A DNA stretch of 64,000 nt from Heterobilharzia americana. Lineage: Eukaryota; Platyhelminthes; Trematoda; Strigeidida; Schistosomatidae. The DNA lies in assembly GCA_944470555.2 (NCBI GenBank), contig OX104127.1, positions 161,609,276 through 161,673,275 of the forward strand, read 5' to 3'. Below are positions 11,338 through 23,324 of the stretch, piece by piece. The notes beneath the pieces were generated by a model. The model searched no databases, was not told where the DNA came from, and saw only the letters and a list, made by a program, of their open reading frames with translations. The first letter of the stretch is position 1; the number at the start of each line of letters is the position of its first letter. The position numbers and the translations under genes are program-made.

Positions 11338-11862
11338 GAACACTAATTCTGTCAAGTCACACCTCTGTGATGCTTCAGAGACTTGGCACCTTACGAAAAA
11401 CACTTACGACAAACTACAGACACACATCTATAACCGACGCCTACGCTCACTCCATACTCAACATCACATCACATCACAAGGTCAGAAAGAACAAGCAACA
11501 ACAAACTCTCCCCTTCAAACAAACAAACCGACCAACCAACCAACCAACAACCTACCTATCACCCGACAAAATATCCACAACAAGAAAGTCCAGATGGATT
11601 GGATTGAATTGAATTGGACATACACTGAGAAGACCGTTTGGGGACATCACGCGTCAGGCCACACTCTCGAGTGGAACCCGAAAAGGAAACCACGAGTTGA
11701 GCGTTTGAGGCAAGGGTGACATGGAGGAGATGGTGTGAGGAAGAAATGAAAGCTTGTGGGCAGTCATGGAGCCAGGTTGAAAAGATTGCAGAGAAGAGAG
11801 TTGAATAGTGACGTTTTACTGATGCCCTATATTCCATTAGGAACCCAAGGGACAGATAATAA
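11338..11862 (+). mobile_element. RTE-like 3' end, right arm of head-to-head pair
   Basis: Plus-strand C-terminal region (NTNSVKSHLCDASETWHL at its start) down to the terminus GGAACCCAAGGGACAGATAA and an AAT tail. The coding part carries AAAC/AACC tandem expansions (11515-11555), the reverse complement of those at 2310-2385, so the two belong to one subfamily. Frames are broken. Confidence 0.8.
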
Positions 11863-12960
11863 TAATCAGTGTTTTCAGTTATTCAAATTACTTTCTGAAG
11901 ATTATATTACCTATGCTGGTAAAGTCAATCGTGAATACAAATGTTTGAAAGCCAACGAAATGACACCCGACCAGTTTAACGGTCTTATTTTCTTTTTTAG
12001 TCTGAAGAACCCTAGAGATGTTGATGTTCGAACCAGAATCTTGTCACTTGTCAAATAAGAACTCAACTTTTGCAAATGGTGACAACAGAATGTCAACACT
12101 ACTCAACTTGAAGCGTGACACAAATTTGCTAGAGCGTTTATCAATCTTCTGAATAGGTTGCCTTTAATGCAGTGAAATCTCGGTATCTAAACAAACGCAC
12201 CAATTGTCAGTTACACTCATCAAGTAAACCTCCTTTAGATTGTTAGTATTGTGTCACAAACGCCGACAGTGTCGTCATTTTTTGCATAAAGAATGTGATT
12301 ATTCTCCAAGGCAAAATGTTACCATGACGACTAAACATCTGTTTTTTAAACGCAACTCATCCAGCCAAGATCAAAGCATATATGCGAGTTTTAAAGTTAA
12401 TTTTGAGAAAAGAAAAAAACAGGTTATTCTATTTGTTAATAGTAAACCTATTCGTCTCCAGCTTGATGCAGCTTTTGACTTCTCGCAGCTCGTGTCGCAC
12501 GCTTGGATGCCCATAGGGTGAACACACTGCCCGAAATACTTCAGGAGAAATGTTAAAACTTGTTGGTGAAGTTAGCTGTCATATCCAGTTTGGAGAACGT
12601 AAATTCCATGACGTATGCTACCTTACAAACCATTATGATTTAGACCTGCTTGGTTTGGACTGAACTCGATCACTTCAGTAGTGATTTCGTTGGTTTGTAT
12701 GCTTCTTCAATCGAGGAAGGAACTGTATGTTCTTTGAGCCATCGAATCGCTTTTTACAAGATTGGTAACATTAACCATTCAGCCACTGAGTTGGGGTTAA
12801 ATAGTCCACAGTTTCTTACTTTTGTTAATTGGTTCCCTTCAAAACGTTTAGTAAAGAAAGGACAGGTAATTTTGCAACATACGATAAGTTTATGACATAG
12901 TGTCTCATACCTTTTGTAAATAAAGATGATTAATAGAATTTCAGCAACTAAGAGATTTAC
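11863..12960 (+). mobile_element. Ty3/gypsy-type LTR retroelement fragment (gag and protease)
   Basis: The plus-strand frame at 11863-12058 reads FQLFKLLSEDYITYAGKVNR and LTPDQF-like MTPDQFNGLIF, typical of schistosome gypsy gag. A cysteine/histidine-rich segment (CHKRRQCRHFLHKECDY) near 12245-12295 looks like a zinc-knuckle remnant. At 12420-12520 the retropepsin region reads PIRLQLDAAFDFSQLV, where the catalytic D-T/S-x tripeptide has become DAAF, so the protease is dead. At 12640-12700 DLDLLGLDWTELDHF matches the linker before RT. Stops and frameshifts separate the parts, and no LTR was found. A LINE-B fragment follows. Confidence 0.7.
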
Positions 12961-13189
12961 CACTCACCGGTCATTCATACTTTGCAACCATTGTTGATTC
13001 GTGGTATATAAGCTGATCATTATACATTCCTGGGTATACGACCGAATCGCTTAAGGTGATAGGCCAGAGCATAGCATGAATACAACTTGCAGCCAAACTA
13101 TCCGCGCTCTTTGCATACCTTTCTTTCTGATTTCCCGACACTCTCTTTAACCATGTGAATGCATGAAAAAAGTTTTCAACTTTTCTCCT

Positions 13190-13790
13190 ATTTTTCCAAA
13201 ACGAGCTGGTTGCTGACAAAATCTTAGCTCGTGTACAGAAGGCACGTTTGGCGTTTGTCAACTTGCATCATATCTGGAACTGACTGGCAAGATATTCGAC
13301 TATCTATCAAGGGGCCTGTATATTACGCTACATACAGTCTATTCTGTCCCGTTGTATAGCTGTGAGACATGGTCGTTAAAAGTAGAAGACATGAAACGGT
13401 TGGAGGATTTTGATGACAGATGTCTTTGTAGCATTGCCTGCGTTTAATGGAATCACTGTGTGAGAAATACTGACATCAGAGGAAGGGTACTAGGCAAGGG
13501 GATTGATAAGGTTGTGAAACTTCATTGACTGAAGTAACTTGGATATGCGTTGCGTATGCCGAACCACCACCTACGTCGATGTACCATCCTAAAGGAAGTT
13601 GTACTGGGTTGAAAAAAGGTTCAGGGTGACCAGACCGAGAAATGGCATGAGTTGATGAAGTCACCTACTGTTGATCTAGGACGTGTAGGGGCATGGCTAA
13701 GATCTCTGAAACGACAGGAACCAATGATTAAGAATTGACTGTTGGTAACAGACTGAAAATCGGTCATAATGGTACAGATCTAAAGCTGAA
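13190..13790 (+). mobile_element. LINE-B 3' coding fragment
   Basis: Plus-strand C-terminal part of LINE-B. Frameshifted pieces read LARVQKARLAFVNLHH, then CETWSLKVEDMKRLEDFDD and RNTDIRGRVLGK, then a GDQTEKWHELMKS-like end. The same order is intact at 39658-40301 on the minus strand. The catalytic RT domain is absent, consistent with 5' truncation. Confidence 0.75.
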
Positions 13791-14369
13791 ATGTTCACAC
13801 TAACCTTCACCTCAATCAACTTTTTTTTATGACCGACTATATTATTCTTTTTGTACTACTGTGAAGTCTAGCAACTTGAGGTGATGTATGTGAGGTCCTG
13901 TGTTGGTTTTTTTCCAGTCAGTCATTTAATCACTATTTTTCTCTTTCACAGAACTATTAAAATAAAAAAAAAACAACATTATTTTACAATGTACACTACT
14001 TTTCTTCATCTTAAGTAATATTTACATGAAGAAAAAAGTAAGAAGATTATATACTCTTCTAGGAAAAGAATAAACTGTACAGAGAATTTGATAAATAACA
14101 ATACTGGCACACTATGAACACATTCACTGTTATGTTTATTTCTTCCTTTTTTTTTTCAATGCATAAATAAGTATGAGGAAGAAGAAAATTAATGGAAAGA
14201 GAGATGAAACGGATTATCACCTTAAAAATAAATCCATTTTATAGTGAAATATATATAAATGAATAAATAAATAAACGTTTAGACTATTTACTTATAGTCA
14301 ACCCGGTAAGTAGATATTCCCTGTCAAATTCAATGGAAGTTATACGATGATGAAATAATGCTACATTAC
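13791..14369. other. AT-rich stretch without a recognised gene
   Basis: Very A/T-rich, with poly-A and poly-T runs and several AATAAA hexamers on both strands. It could be 3' UTR or intron; nothing decides between them. Confidence 0.4.
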
Positions 14370-14459
14370 ATAATAATAATAATAATAATAATAATCAACC
14401 GTATCTCGACTAAATAATCTTCATGTATGCATATCTGAACGAATTATTATTATTATTAC

Positions 14460-14512
<53 letters not shown>
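14370..14512. repeat. (AAT)n and (ATT)n microsatellites
   Basis: An AAT run at 14370-14394 and a longer ATT run at 14447-14512 flank about 50 bp of unique sequence. They are complementary trinucleotide tracts and could form a hairpin. They resemble RTE tails, but no RTE body adjoins them. Confidence 0.85.
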
Positions 14513-14513
<1 letters not shown>

Positions 14514-14842
14514 TATGAATGTTTAATTATGTTTCATATAAAAATCACTAAGAAAAACAGTTGAATTATGAGTAGGAAATACTGACCAAAGAAAGAGATG
14601 GATAAATTGTCTTTTTTTTCTAATTGATTCATTTATTATTTATACAATATGTAGATTATTATGAATAATAATTTGGCCTATTGTATTCTAGATGAAGTGG
14701 ATACCTGTAAATGAAATAAAAAATAAACAGAAAAACAAAACAATGAAGTATGAATTGCATATATATATATTTTTTTGTAAAGAAAATTTTTACACATTGC
14801 ATCATCTTCTGACTACCTCAGAACTGAGTAATCCACTTTCCC
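14513..14842. other. No recognisable feature
   Basis: A/T-rich sequence between the ATT microsatellite and an RTE fragment. No exon or repeat recognised. Confidence 0.45.
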
Positions 14843-14844
14843 AA

Positions 14845-15310
14845 TAAACTATGGGTTCCTGGTGGAACATAGGGCTTCAGTAGTACGCCTCCATTCCACT
14901 CTCTTCTCTGCAGTCTTTTCAACCTGGCGCCATGACAGCCTAGAAGCTCTCATTTCTTCCTCACATGATCTATTCTATGTCACCCTCGGACGTCCAACTC
15001 GCTGTTTCCCCTTTGGGTTTCACTCAAAGGCATGATGTGTGATGTCCTCAAACGGTCCTCTCAGTGTATGCTCAATCTATTTCCGCTTCCTTCTGGTGAG
15101 TTCGTTGTTGCTTATGCTTTCTGGTTATCTGATCTTGAGTATCGAGTGAGCGTAGGCGGCAGCTGTTGATGATGTATGTCTGTAGTTTGTTGGAAATGCT
15201 TTTTGGTGAAACGTCAAGTTTCGGAACTATATAGAAGCACTGGCATTGACTGGCATTACTGTTGAAAATCCAGATTTTCTCCTTTATGCTGAATGCAGGT
15301 TGTTTAGCCT
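14845..15310 (-). mobile_element. RTE-like 3' fragment
   Basis: Minus-strand terminus GGGTTCCTGGTGGAACATAG and C-terminal coding region, truncated near the KSVLLYGSETW-equivalent segment (about 15230). The ATT tail is missing. Confidence 0.75.
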
Positions 15311-15619
15311 TCGTTTCAATTTGTAAACGTTTACTAGTCTGGAATTTGAACGGTTTCTAATAGGACATAATGTTGTTGCTAAGTATTTTGCAAGTTCATA
15401 TCTCGGTCTCATGGGATGACCTGGTTTATAAACCTTAGTAGTACCATATATTCTGCTAAGATTATTAGTTTTTTTAACATTAAATTAAATCCTACCACAG
15501 TGCCTAAGTATTACACTTATATTATTAAAAAAACGTTTTCATGTTTGATAAAGTTCAATGAGAGGCCTGCCTGTCATTCCTGAAGGAATTCAATTAACCG
15601 AAATAATATCCACCACCCA

Positions 15620-16682
15620 TAGCAACCAAGTGCCATACGCCAAGTAATTCACAATAGAAAGCTCAGTGATGCCTTCGAAGTGAAGATAGGAGTAAAACAA
15701 AGCTGTCTACTATCAACCATGATATTTCTGATTGTAGTGGACTGGATCATGTAACAAACAGTGAGAAGCGAAAAGTAGGGGATACACTGGACCGCGGAAA
15801 AGAATCTAGGAGATTTGGATTTCGCCGATAACTTATGTCTAATGTCACACAAACTTGAAGATCTACAGGCGAAAACTAACAATTTGGCAGAAGAGGCAGG
15901 GCAGCGAAGATGGAACTTCGCTCAGGTGAATGTAGAGAAGACAGAGGTGATGAAGATACCCGACCAACAACACCACCACCAACAAGCTCCAATCTCCATC
16001 AACAGGAGAAACTTAAAGGAAGTAGTCTCTTCCACCTATCTAGGCAGCACTGTTTCGACTACAGATGGCACGGACGACGACGTCAAAGCAGCCAGGATCG
16101 AAAAGACACCAAGACAGGCGTTCGTTAACCTGAAATCAGTGTGGAGATCTTCTGCACTCAGTATGTGGAACAACATCTGGATGCTCAACACCAATTCAGT
16201 CAAGTCAGTGCTTCTGTATGGCTCAGAGAATTGACGCGTCACGAAAGGGATTTCCAACAAACTGCAGACATTCATCAACAACTGCCTACTCTGGCTTGTT
16301 ACTGAAAATCGATCAGATGGGCAGAATAATTAGAAAAAGCAACAAGGAAGTCTGGCCTGATAACGAACCAACGAAGCAAGAACCTATAGCTGAACAAATA
16401 TGGACTGGAAGGGAGTGGAGATGGATTGGATTGGGCATACACTGAGAGGGCGGACTGGGGACATGAGGTGCCAGGTGAGTCAGTCGAGTGAAAACTAGAT
16501 GTGAAACGACGAGTTTGGCGTCTGAGGTGAGGGTGGCATGGAGGAGATCATGTGAGGAAGAAATGAGGGATTGTGGGCTGTTGTGAAGCGAGGTTGAAAA
16601 TATTTGAGAGAAGAGAGTGTACTGGAGACGTGCTACTGAAGCCTTATGTTTTATTAGGAACCCAAGAGACAAATAATGTATA
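15620..16682 (+). mobile_element. RTE-like fragment, RT C-terminal half to 3' end
   Basis: Plus-strand element from the late RT palm (IFLIVVDWI-like, then DFADNLCLMSHKLEDLQAK at about 15815, where the usual FADD is FADN) through TYLGSTVSTTDGTDDDVKAA and MLNTNSVKSVLLYGSEN to a CCCAAGAGACAAATAAT terminus. The catalytic-motif change and a stop after SEN show it is inactive. Similar in extent to the copy at 31712-32810. Confidence 0.8.
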
Positions 16683-16959
16683 ATATCATATAACAACCAA
16701 GTTCTCAGAGTAGAATAATATGTCATAAAACAAAATTATTCCATGATATATGTGAAATACTACACGTATCAGTATGTGGATAATTTCTTCAAAGGTTGTC
16801 AATAATATTTGCGAGACCTCACGATGAAAATTTGAATAAGTGTAACAATTGGGTGAAATGGATTAATAATAAATTACGCATAAATTTGTGATGTTACAAG
16901 ACCTTGTGAAATTCGTTTCTTCTGAGGAGAATAAAACATGTACGTTTGATTTTGATGAC

Positions 16960-17150
16960 TAGTAGAGGAATTCAGGTAGCGCGTTACGTCCTCTTTCAGG
17001 ATACGTCAAGTGAATATGCCTGCACCTTAATGAGTGATGTTGTTCCCACTGAGGCTCAAACCTAGTACCCATCACTTCAAAAACCAAAGCGTTACCCATT
17101 AAATCATTGAAGCATGATAGGCACGAGTATCAGCTGTTGTTAGGATACTT
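16960..17150 (-). mobile_element. SMalpha-like SINE fossil
   Basis: A divergent minus-strand relative of the copy at 17914-18215. The order GTCCT..., GAGTGATGTTGTTCCCAC and a degraded B-box complement (GGCTCAAACC) is kept. The hammerhead core is not recognisable. Confidence 0.5.
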
Positions 17151-17159
17151 GTAATGTCC

Positions 17160-17913
17160 CCTTGCTATACACGGCCAAATTGTCCGACCCCTCTGCTGAT
17201 GTTAGATTGATCTTGATGAGTAATAATAAAGGAATCCAGGACATATGTTTTGTAAAGAAACAACCACATAGGAGCAAGCCTATCTACCAACAGAGGTTGA
17301 GTGATTCAGCCTTTTATAACAATGAGAAATTACAAGTATTATAACAAGAAAACCTGTACAAGTTATTGCAAATTGGAAAAAATATGAAAACTATCTATTA
17401 CAGGGGAAAATAACAATGATAAATTATACTGTTGTTTCACTGTATACTATAAAATTTCTAGAGTTTATAGGGGAATTGCTAAGGTGTAACCTGAGTCTTA
17501 TCATGAAAGTACTCAAATTTTGTTTAAAGTCGACTGTTTTCATATTTAGTGGAATATTATCTGAACGGAAAAATGGAATAGCAATAAGTTCTCAGATGTC
17601 TTCTATCATTGAAAACTTCTTCATATCTCTACATTAAATCTATGATCTTTGTTAACTCCATTAAACCAGGTATTTTGGCTTAAATATTATATAGATTATA
17701 TATTTTTAGTTTTAAAAAACATCGACTCTCAGAACTTTTTCCAAGTTGACTACTATTCATTCACCATATATACAATTCAAATGTGAAATATAAAAATTTA
17801 TGTGGTGAACTACCATTTTTAGACTATTTCTCGGAAGTTATTCAAGATGGTCACAAACCTTGTCATAAATGAAGACGATAGAAAAAACCAAGTAATATAT
17901 ATGATAGATTAGC
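17160..17913. other. No recognisable feature
   Basis: Open frames here (17162-17344, 17416-17637) are short, AT-rich and lack family features or good splice sites. A small piece near 17235-17260 resembles an SMalpha 3' end. Confidence 0.4.
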
Positions 17914-18215
17914 GATGGATCATGGCTAGCAGTGGAATCCAGGATGCGTATCTCGTCCTATTTGGGACTCACTGATCACCTGGATGTACCTGCTTCCGGT
18001 GAGTGATGTTGTTCCCACCGGGATTCGGACTCGGGAGCGATAGCTTCGAACGTCAGCGCGTTGTCCACTACACTACTGAGTCAAGTTAGCCTTTTCTTGT
18101 GCGATGGGTATAGTTTTTACTATAAGGGTTTTTATATGATACCGTCGTTGATTGGACCGAATTGATCGGTCTCTATTAGCATATGGGCTCCTGTGCGGAT
18201 CATCTAGAGACCCTT
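17914..18215 (-). mobile_element. SMalpha-like hammerhead SINE, interrupted core
   Basis: Minus-strand copy with a tRNA-like region (B-box complement GGGATTCGGACTC near 18020; A-box complement at about 18060-18080) and a hammerhead at 17935-17992. Stem II (GUCC/GGAC) is intact, but four extra bases interrupt the CUGANGA box and GAAA reads GAGA. The copy at 60956-61213 shares the same kind of insertion. Confidence 0.8.
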
Positions 18216-18469
18216 ATACTAAATATGATAGATGTTTCACATTCCAGTAACTTTCCTAAGAATGTTGCTTGAAAGATTCAAAAAAATAAGCAAAAAGATC
18301 CAAGAGGAAAGTCAAATGATGATTCCTTGATTAGGATAAGTACAAAATACAACAGGAGAGCTACAAAGTATTTTAAGAAAACACCAAATTAGAGCCTCCT
18401 ACAAGAAAACGAACACTACACTGATTGGGTTACGGAAGAGCAACTAATTTCATTGTTTCTAGTTCTGTG

Positions 18470-18900
18470 TGCTGACTGAATTCTATCGATCATTTATGCT
18501 CACCCGTGACCAATCAATGTATGCAATCCAGTCGTATAGGACGTTAATCGCAGCCCGAATACCTCAGTGGTAATGTAACTGAATACGATATTGGGTGACA
18601 GGGTTTCGAATCTCATGTGAGACAAAAGTTTTATCGAGGTTGCAGATACACCTTACTGACGGGTGCGTTCAAGCATGAAACCTAGGTGTTAGTTGGTTGG
18701 AGGCAATCGGCAGGAAGCCCTGCTCGACCTAGGTATCGTGCTTTTTGACACTGGTCAGCAGGGCGTATCTGCAACCTCGTCGGAACTGGCGTCCCGCCTG
18801 AGATTCGAACCCGCGTCACCCAGTGTTGTAGTTAGCAATTTTACCGATTGCCTCCAACCAACTAATATCTACTAATGTGCACCGCGATGATGAGCTTCCT
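18470..18900. mobile_element. tRNA-like SINE family F, inverted pair
   Basis: A plus-strand tRNA-like unit (CGAATACCTCAGTGGTAATG, then GGGTTTCGAATCTC at 18600-18613) is followed after about 150 bp by its inverted partner (GAGATTCGAACCCGCGTCAC at 18800-18819). Between them are mirrored CTAGGT and TTGGTTGGAGGCAATCGG segments. The CCCGTGACCAATCAAT motif flanks both sides (about 18504 and 18985). No hammerhead seen. Confidence 0.6.
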
Positions 18901-19099
18901 AGCTTGGTTATCACATTGCAAATATGATTGTTAGAATTCGGTCTGCACTCAGGACTAGACAACATGAGATTGGTTACACTCCCGTGACCAATCAATACAT
19001 GAAACCTAGGTTCAGGAGTCCCTGTCCTTTGCCTCTAACCAGCTAACAACAGCCAACACTCCCAGGAATGCTTTAGTCAACTTAATATATAAGATCTCT

Positions 19100-19430
19100 T
19101 TTACCTCCACACAGAATTGTGTCTACAAATTAGGCTGTGTCGATTGTGATGCTTATTTTATTATGGAATCATCCCATAAGATCCTCATCCCTGCTTAACA
19201 ACATGCAATTAACACAAAACGACCGTCAAATAATCCTGCAAAACAAGTTGGTGATCACTGTTCATGCCATCTATCACAGTCACAAAATTGATACTGAAAA
19301 TATTAAAATTATTCAACAAGGTTTTTCAAACTATAAGAAACGACGTATAGATGAGGCATTTCACGTTATAAGGCAGTATTCATCACGGGCTGACATCACT
19401 TGGAGAACCATTGGAAATCTAAGATGACTG
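19100..19430 (+). mobile_element. Penelope-like element, decayed GIY-YIG domain
   Basis: Plus-strand pieces read CVYKLGCVDCDAYFI at the GIY-YIG start and, after a frameshift, HAIYHSHKIDTENIKIIQQG and FSNYKKRRIDEAFHVI, the usual PLE C-terminal block (H-x-x-D/N-x-x-x-I ... RxxxEAxxI). The catalytic Y-I-G is not cleanly preserved. A lineage distinct from 4627-5010. Confidence 0.65.
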
Positions 19431-19436
19431 GACACT

Positions 19437-19600
19437 TACTTTTTCCTCGTATAGGACTGCTCAACTGTACACACGATATGGCTAGGGATCGTACTCAGGA
19501 CCTGCAGGTCCCACAGCAAAAGCATTAATGACTCAGCCAGTGGAAAGGTCCCATGTTTCAATCGTTTTCCATCTGATGTCAGTCCATGATGAATACTACC
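19437..19600 (-). mobile_element. HH-SINE 2 fragment
   Basis: Minus-strand remnant with GGGATCGTACTCAGGACCTG (B-box side) and the CCACTGGCTGAGTCATTA A-box complement. The hammerhead is reduced to traces (CGTATAGGACTGCTCA). Confidence 0.5.
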
Positions 19601-19645
19601 GTTAAATTAGAATCGGCATTAACGTAAAAATACCATTCACGTGAA

Positions 19646-19945
19646 TTTTATTTTTCCCTTGGGTTCCTAGTGGAACATAGGGCTTCAGTAGTACGCCTCC
19701 ATTCCACTCTCTTCTCTACAGTTTTCTGAACCTGGCTTCACAACAGCCCAGAAGCTCTCATTTCTTCCTCACATGATCTCCATCTCATCCTCACTTCGAA
19801 TGCCCAACTCGTCGTTCTCCGTTTGGGTTCCACTTGACGGCCTGGCCTGGCGCGTGATATCCCCAGTCGGTCTTCTCATTATGTGCCCAATCCGACTCCA
19901 CTTTCTTCTACATATTTGTTGGGCGATGAGTTCTTGAATATGAAT
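19646..19945 (-). mobile_element. RTE-like 3' fragment
   Basis: Minus-strand terminus CCCTTGGGTTCCTAGTGGAA with a short T-rich tail, truncated after the GGGCGATGAGTTCTTG segment (about 19940). Confidence 0.75.
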
Positions 19946-20171
19946 CCTGGTCCACTCAACAGAAAGGAATGCCTAACTATTCAACCCACTTGGACAGTAT
20001 ACCTAAAAGTAGGACGTCATATACAATAAACATTACAAAAGTATAAACCCACACGAATCAATGAAATTCGTCATCCATCGTATTATTTTTATACGTTCGC
20101 ACCCAATCACATCGGCAGACACATTCATATCTTCATCTTGACTTCATAGACTAATAACTGATAGCAATGAC

Positions 20172-20460
20172 ATTTATATATATGAACTATGATCAAGCTT
20201 TGACTGAATAGTATCACAAAATATTGGGTGGTGAATAAAAGGTTGACATTAGATATAGTTCGTATTTGTGTAAGTCACAGCGTGTTTGAAATGCAATAGT
20301 TCCAAAGGTTTCGTACGGAAGTTTTGTTTGAGCTTCTTCCTAGATATTTTAATTTTGATTAGTTCCCCTGAAGAAGCTGGCACCAGACTTCCTTTGGAAC
20401 TATTTCATTCCAAACACGCTGCGAATTGCACAAATACAAACTATCTGAATGACATGCCTG
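20172..20460. mobile_element. PLE terminal-repeat fragments, inverted pair
   Basis: Left arm (20172-20345, minus sense) matches the PLE left terminal repeat at 61515-61680. Right arm (20346-20450, plus) has CCTGAAGAAGCTGGCACCAG and the mirrored ATTCCAAACACGCTGCG. The two arms are complementary around 20340. Both carry a decayed hammerhead-like CTGAAGA motif. No coding region lies between them. Confidence 0.6.
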
Positions 20461-20639
20461 TACTATTATTATTATATAAGCGAAGTGGTCTGACTTGTCA
20501 CCATTTACTATTTATTCATTCCATAACGTGCGCAAGTTTTTATTCCTGAAGAAGAAAGAACTTCCATAAATTCGTGGAAAGTTAAAAAATTATTTTTTCC
20601 CATAATTGGAACATTCACAAATATAATTCGTTTGTTGTC

Positions 20640-22890
20640 ACTAATGACCTGAACTAACCTCGCCTGGTTAACTAGTTTACTAGTTCATAGCCGGTCCTAA
20701 GCCAGGATAAGGAGGGAAGGTTGGGCACAGGGCTACCAACCCTACCCCATTAAACCAATCTAATCGCTAAAGAAACTTCAAAGAGCAAAAAAATTTATTT
20801 AAAAAAAACTTATTTCTCGCTGAACTCGGGAGATGAAATTACGCCGGTTGGTGAAATCCTTCTGGCAGTCAATTGGCCGATGTAAGCGAAAGTGAGAATG
20901 AGGACATGGAATGTCCGCACCATGTATGAACCTAGCAAGGCTTCACAGATTGCAAAAGAGATGAGAAGGCATGGCATGGAAGTGCTAGGAATCTGTGAAG
21001 AATCTCCAGATGGAATGGAAGTGGACTCTCCAAACTGTCAACTGGACAGTCAATAATCTACTCCAATATTGTTACCCAGACGACAACCACGAGCACACGG
21101 AGATTTGGAGTGGCTATCATGATGCCCCCAACAGCATCGAAGGCTCTCATGCAATGGGAACCAATCTCCTTAACGATCAGGATCATGACAGCAATTCGAA
21201 ATGAAGGAAAGTCACGATCATACAATGCTACGCTACGCTACTCTATGCACCTACAAATAATGCAGATGAAGAGAAGAAGGAGGAATTCTACAGACAACTG
21301 AAATCAGTACTGGACAAGACTCCAGTTGGCAACATCAAATTCATTCTAATGGGTGACATGAATGCCAAAGTGGGAGCGGACAGCACAAGAGGAGAACTCA
21401 TCATGTGTCGAGAAACACTTGGTGAAGCGAATGAGAATGGAGAACTGTTTGCAGATTTTGCGCATTCAACGATTTGGTGATTCGACGCACTGTGTTCAAG
21501 CACAAGGATATCCGCAAAGTGACATGGATTTCACCAGACACCAGGACACACTACACTGAAAATTAGATCGACTTCATCTCAATATGAAGAAAATGGAGAC
21601 GCAGCCTACTGGACAGAAGATCAGATGAAGAAGGGGAGCAGATGCAGGTCCACACCACTCACTATCTAGTGCAAATAACCTGTCTTCAAAATCAACTTGA
21701 AGGTCTTCACAGAAGTTGGTGATAGACGACCACAGTTCAAGGTCAACACCCAGAACCGAAATTGCACTGAAGGACTAAACTACAAAAGACATCTTCATGT
21801 CAGTCATCAGGACTAGATGGGAGATATTGAGCAACATCCCTGAAGAATCGGGCGTAGAAGAACACTGGAACTCTTTGAAAGCTATTTGGAAAGAAACCTG
21901 CATAACTGTATTAGGGAGGAAGAAGAAGGAAAACAAAGAATGAGTATACACGGACACATGGCGTTAAAGAGGAGAGGAAGACGGTGAAGCAGAAGATGAA
22001 CCAGTGCTGTGAAGAAGCACACGCTGTTTGACCAATGAAATGATCCTAGGAGATTTGGATTTCTCCGATGAGTTATATCTAATATCGCACAAACTCGAAG
22101 ATCTACAGGCAAAAACCAACAAGTTGACAGAAGAGGCAGGGCAACGAAAACGGGACCTCAATTGAACGTAGATAAGACAGAGGTGATGAAGGTACCTAAC
22201 CAACAATGACAACAACAAGCACCGATCACCATCAACGGGAGAAACTTAAAGGAAGTAGTCTCTTTCACCTACCATTTAGTCAGCACCGTTTCAACTACAG
22301 GCGACACAGGCACAGATGAGAGTGTCAAACCAGCGAGGATTGAAAAGACAGCAAGGCAGGCCTTCACTAACCTGAAGTCAATCAGTGTGGAGATCTACTC
22401 TACTGCACTCAGCATAAAACGTGAACAACATCCGGATTTTCAACACCAATTCAGTCAAGCCAGTGCTTCTATATGGTTGAGAGACTTGGCGCGTTACGAA
22501 AATCATTTCCAAAAAAAATACAGACATAGATCATCAATAGTTGCCGCCTACGCTCACTCGATACTGCAGGTGAGATGGCTAGAATAATAGGAAAAAGCAA
22601 CAAGGAGCTAACTCTGGCGACGAATCAACCAACCGACAACCTATCGACCAACAAATATCCAGGAGAAGAAAGTGGAGATGGATTGGATTGAGCATACACT
22701 GAGAAGTCCATTTGGGGACACCACGCGTCAGGACACATACTTGAATGGAACCGAAATATGACACGACCAGTTGGGCATCCGAGGGTGATATGGAGGAAAT
22801 CATGTGAAGAGGAAATGAAAGTCTGTAGACAGTGGTGGAGCCAGGTTAAAAAGACTGCAGAGAAGAGAGTAGGATGGAATGAAACTTGAG
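20640..22890 (+). mobile_element. RTE-like element with AP-endonuclease, RT deleted
   Basis: Plus-strand element starting with the 5' leader also seen at 2905-3085. The coding region opens near 20900 with MRTWNVRTMYEP and continues KEMRRHGMEVLGICE, the AP-endonuclease N terminus. FILMGDMNAKVGADSTRGE (about 21330) is the conserved GD-N catalytic block and TWISPDTRTHYTEN comes near 21525. Near 22027 the sequence jumps directly to the late RT region (LGDLDFSDELYLISHKLE-like), so roughly the catalytic RT half is missing. It continues to the WRKSCEEEMK region and stops at 22890 without the usual tail. Many frameshifts. Confidence 0.8.
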
Positions 22891-22899
22891 CTGTCTATT

Positions 22900-23320
22900 C
22901 ATATGAAGTCTGTTTTGAATATGCAGCGCTCTCAGTTATTATCATTAATACTACTAAACACACACCCAGCCTGGTTGACCTCATAGGTCATGGCTTCTCA
23001 TCATAACTTCAGCAATCTTCTCTCCAAGATGGTCACTAATGACCACCGAATAATAAGTAATTCAGTTTCAAGGTTTGTGGGAATTCATTCATGAATATCA
23101 TTCATAAAAATTAACAATCTGAACAAAAGAGAATATTCTCACCAGGTTCTACAATTATAAAATATATTTTCACAGTGTAAAATTAAGCCACTCCAGAGGT
23201 AAATAGATTTCCCAAGTGGAATAAGATTTATGGACTGTAAGGAAATCGATTTCTGTTTTCTTTTTATCATGTTAATATTGAAATGATATGTATATACAGA
23301 TGGGCATACTCTGAACCGAT
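22900..23320. other. No recognisable feature
   Basis: Spacer between two RTE copies. A short HH-SINE 2-like tail (GGTTGACCTCATAGGTCATGG) may be present near 22975-23060, too weak to call. Confidence 0.35.
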
Positions 23321-23324
23321 GAAA

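Noticed and set aside
11022..11862. Single RTE insertion with 5' inversion (twin priming)
   Set aside because: Both halves contain the element's 3' terminus and tail, which one insertion cannot give.
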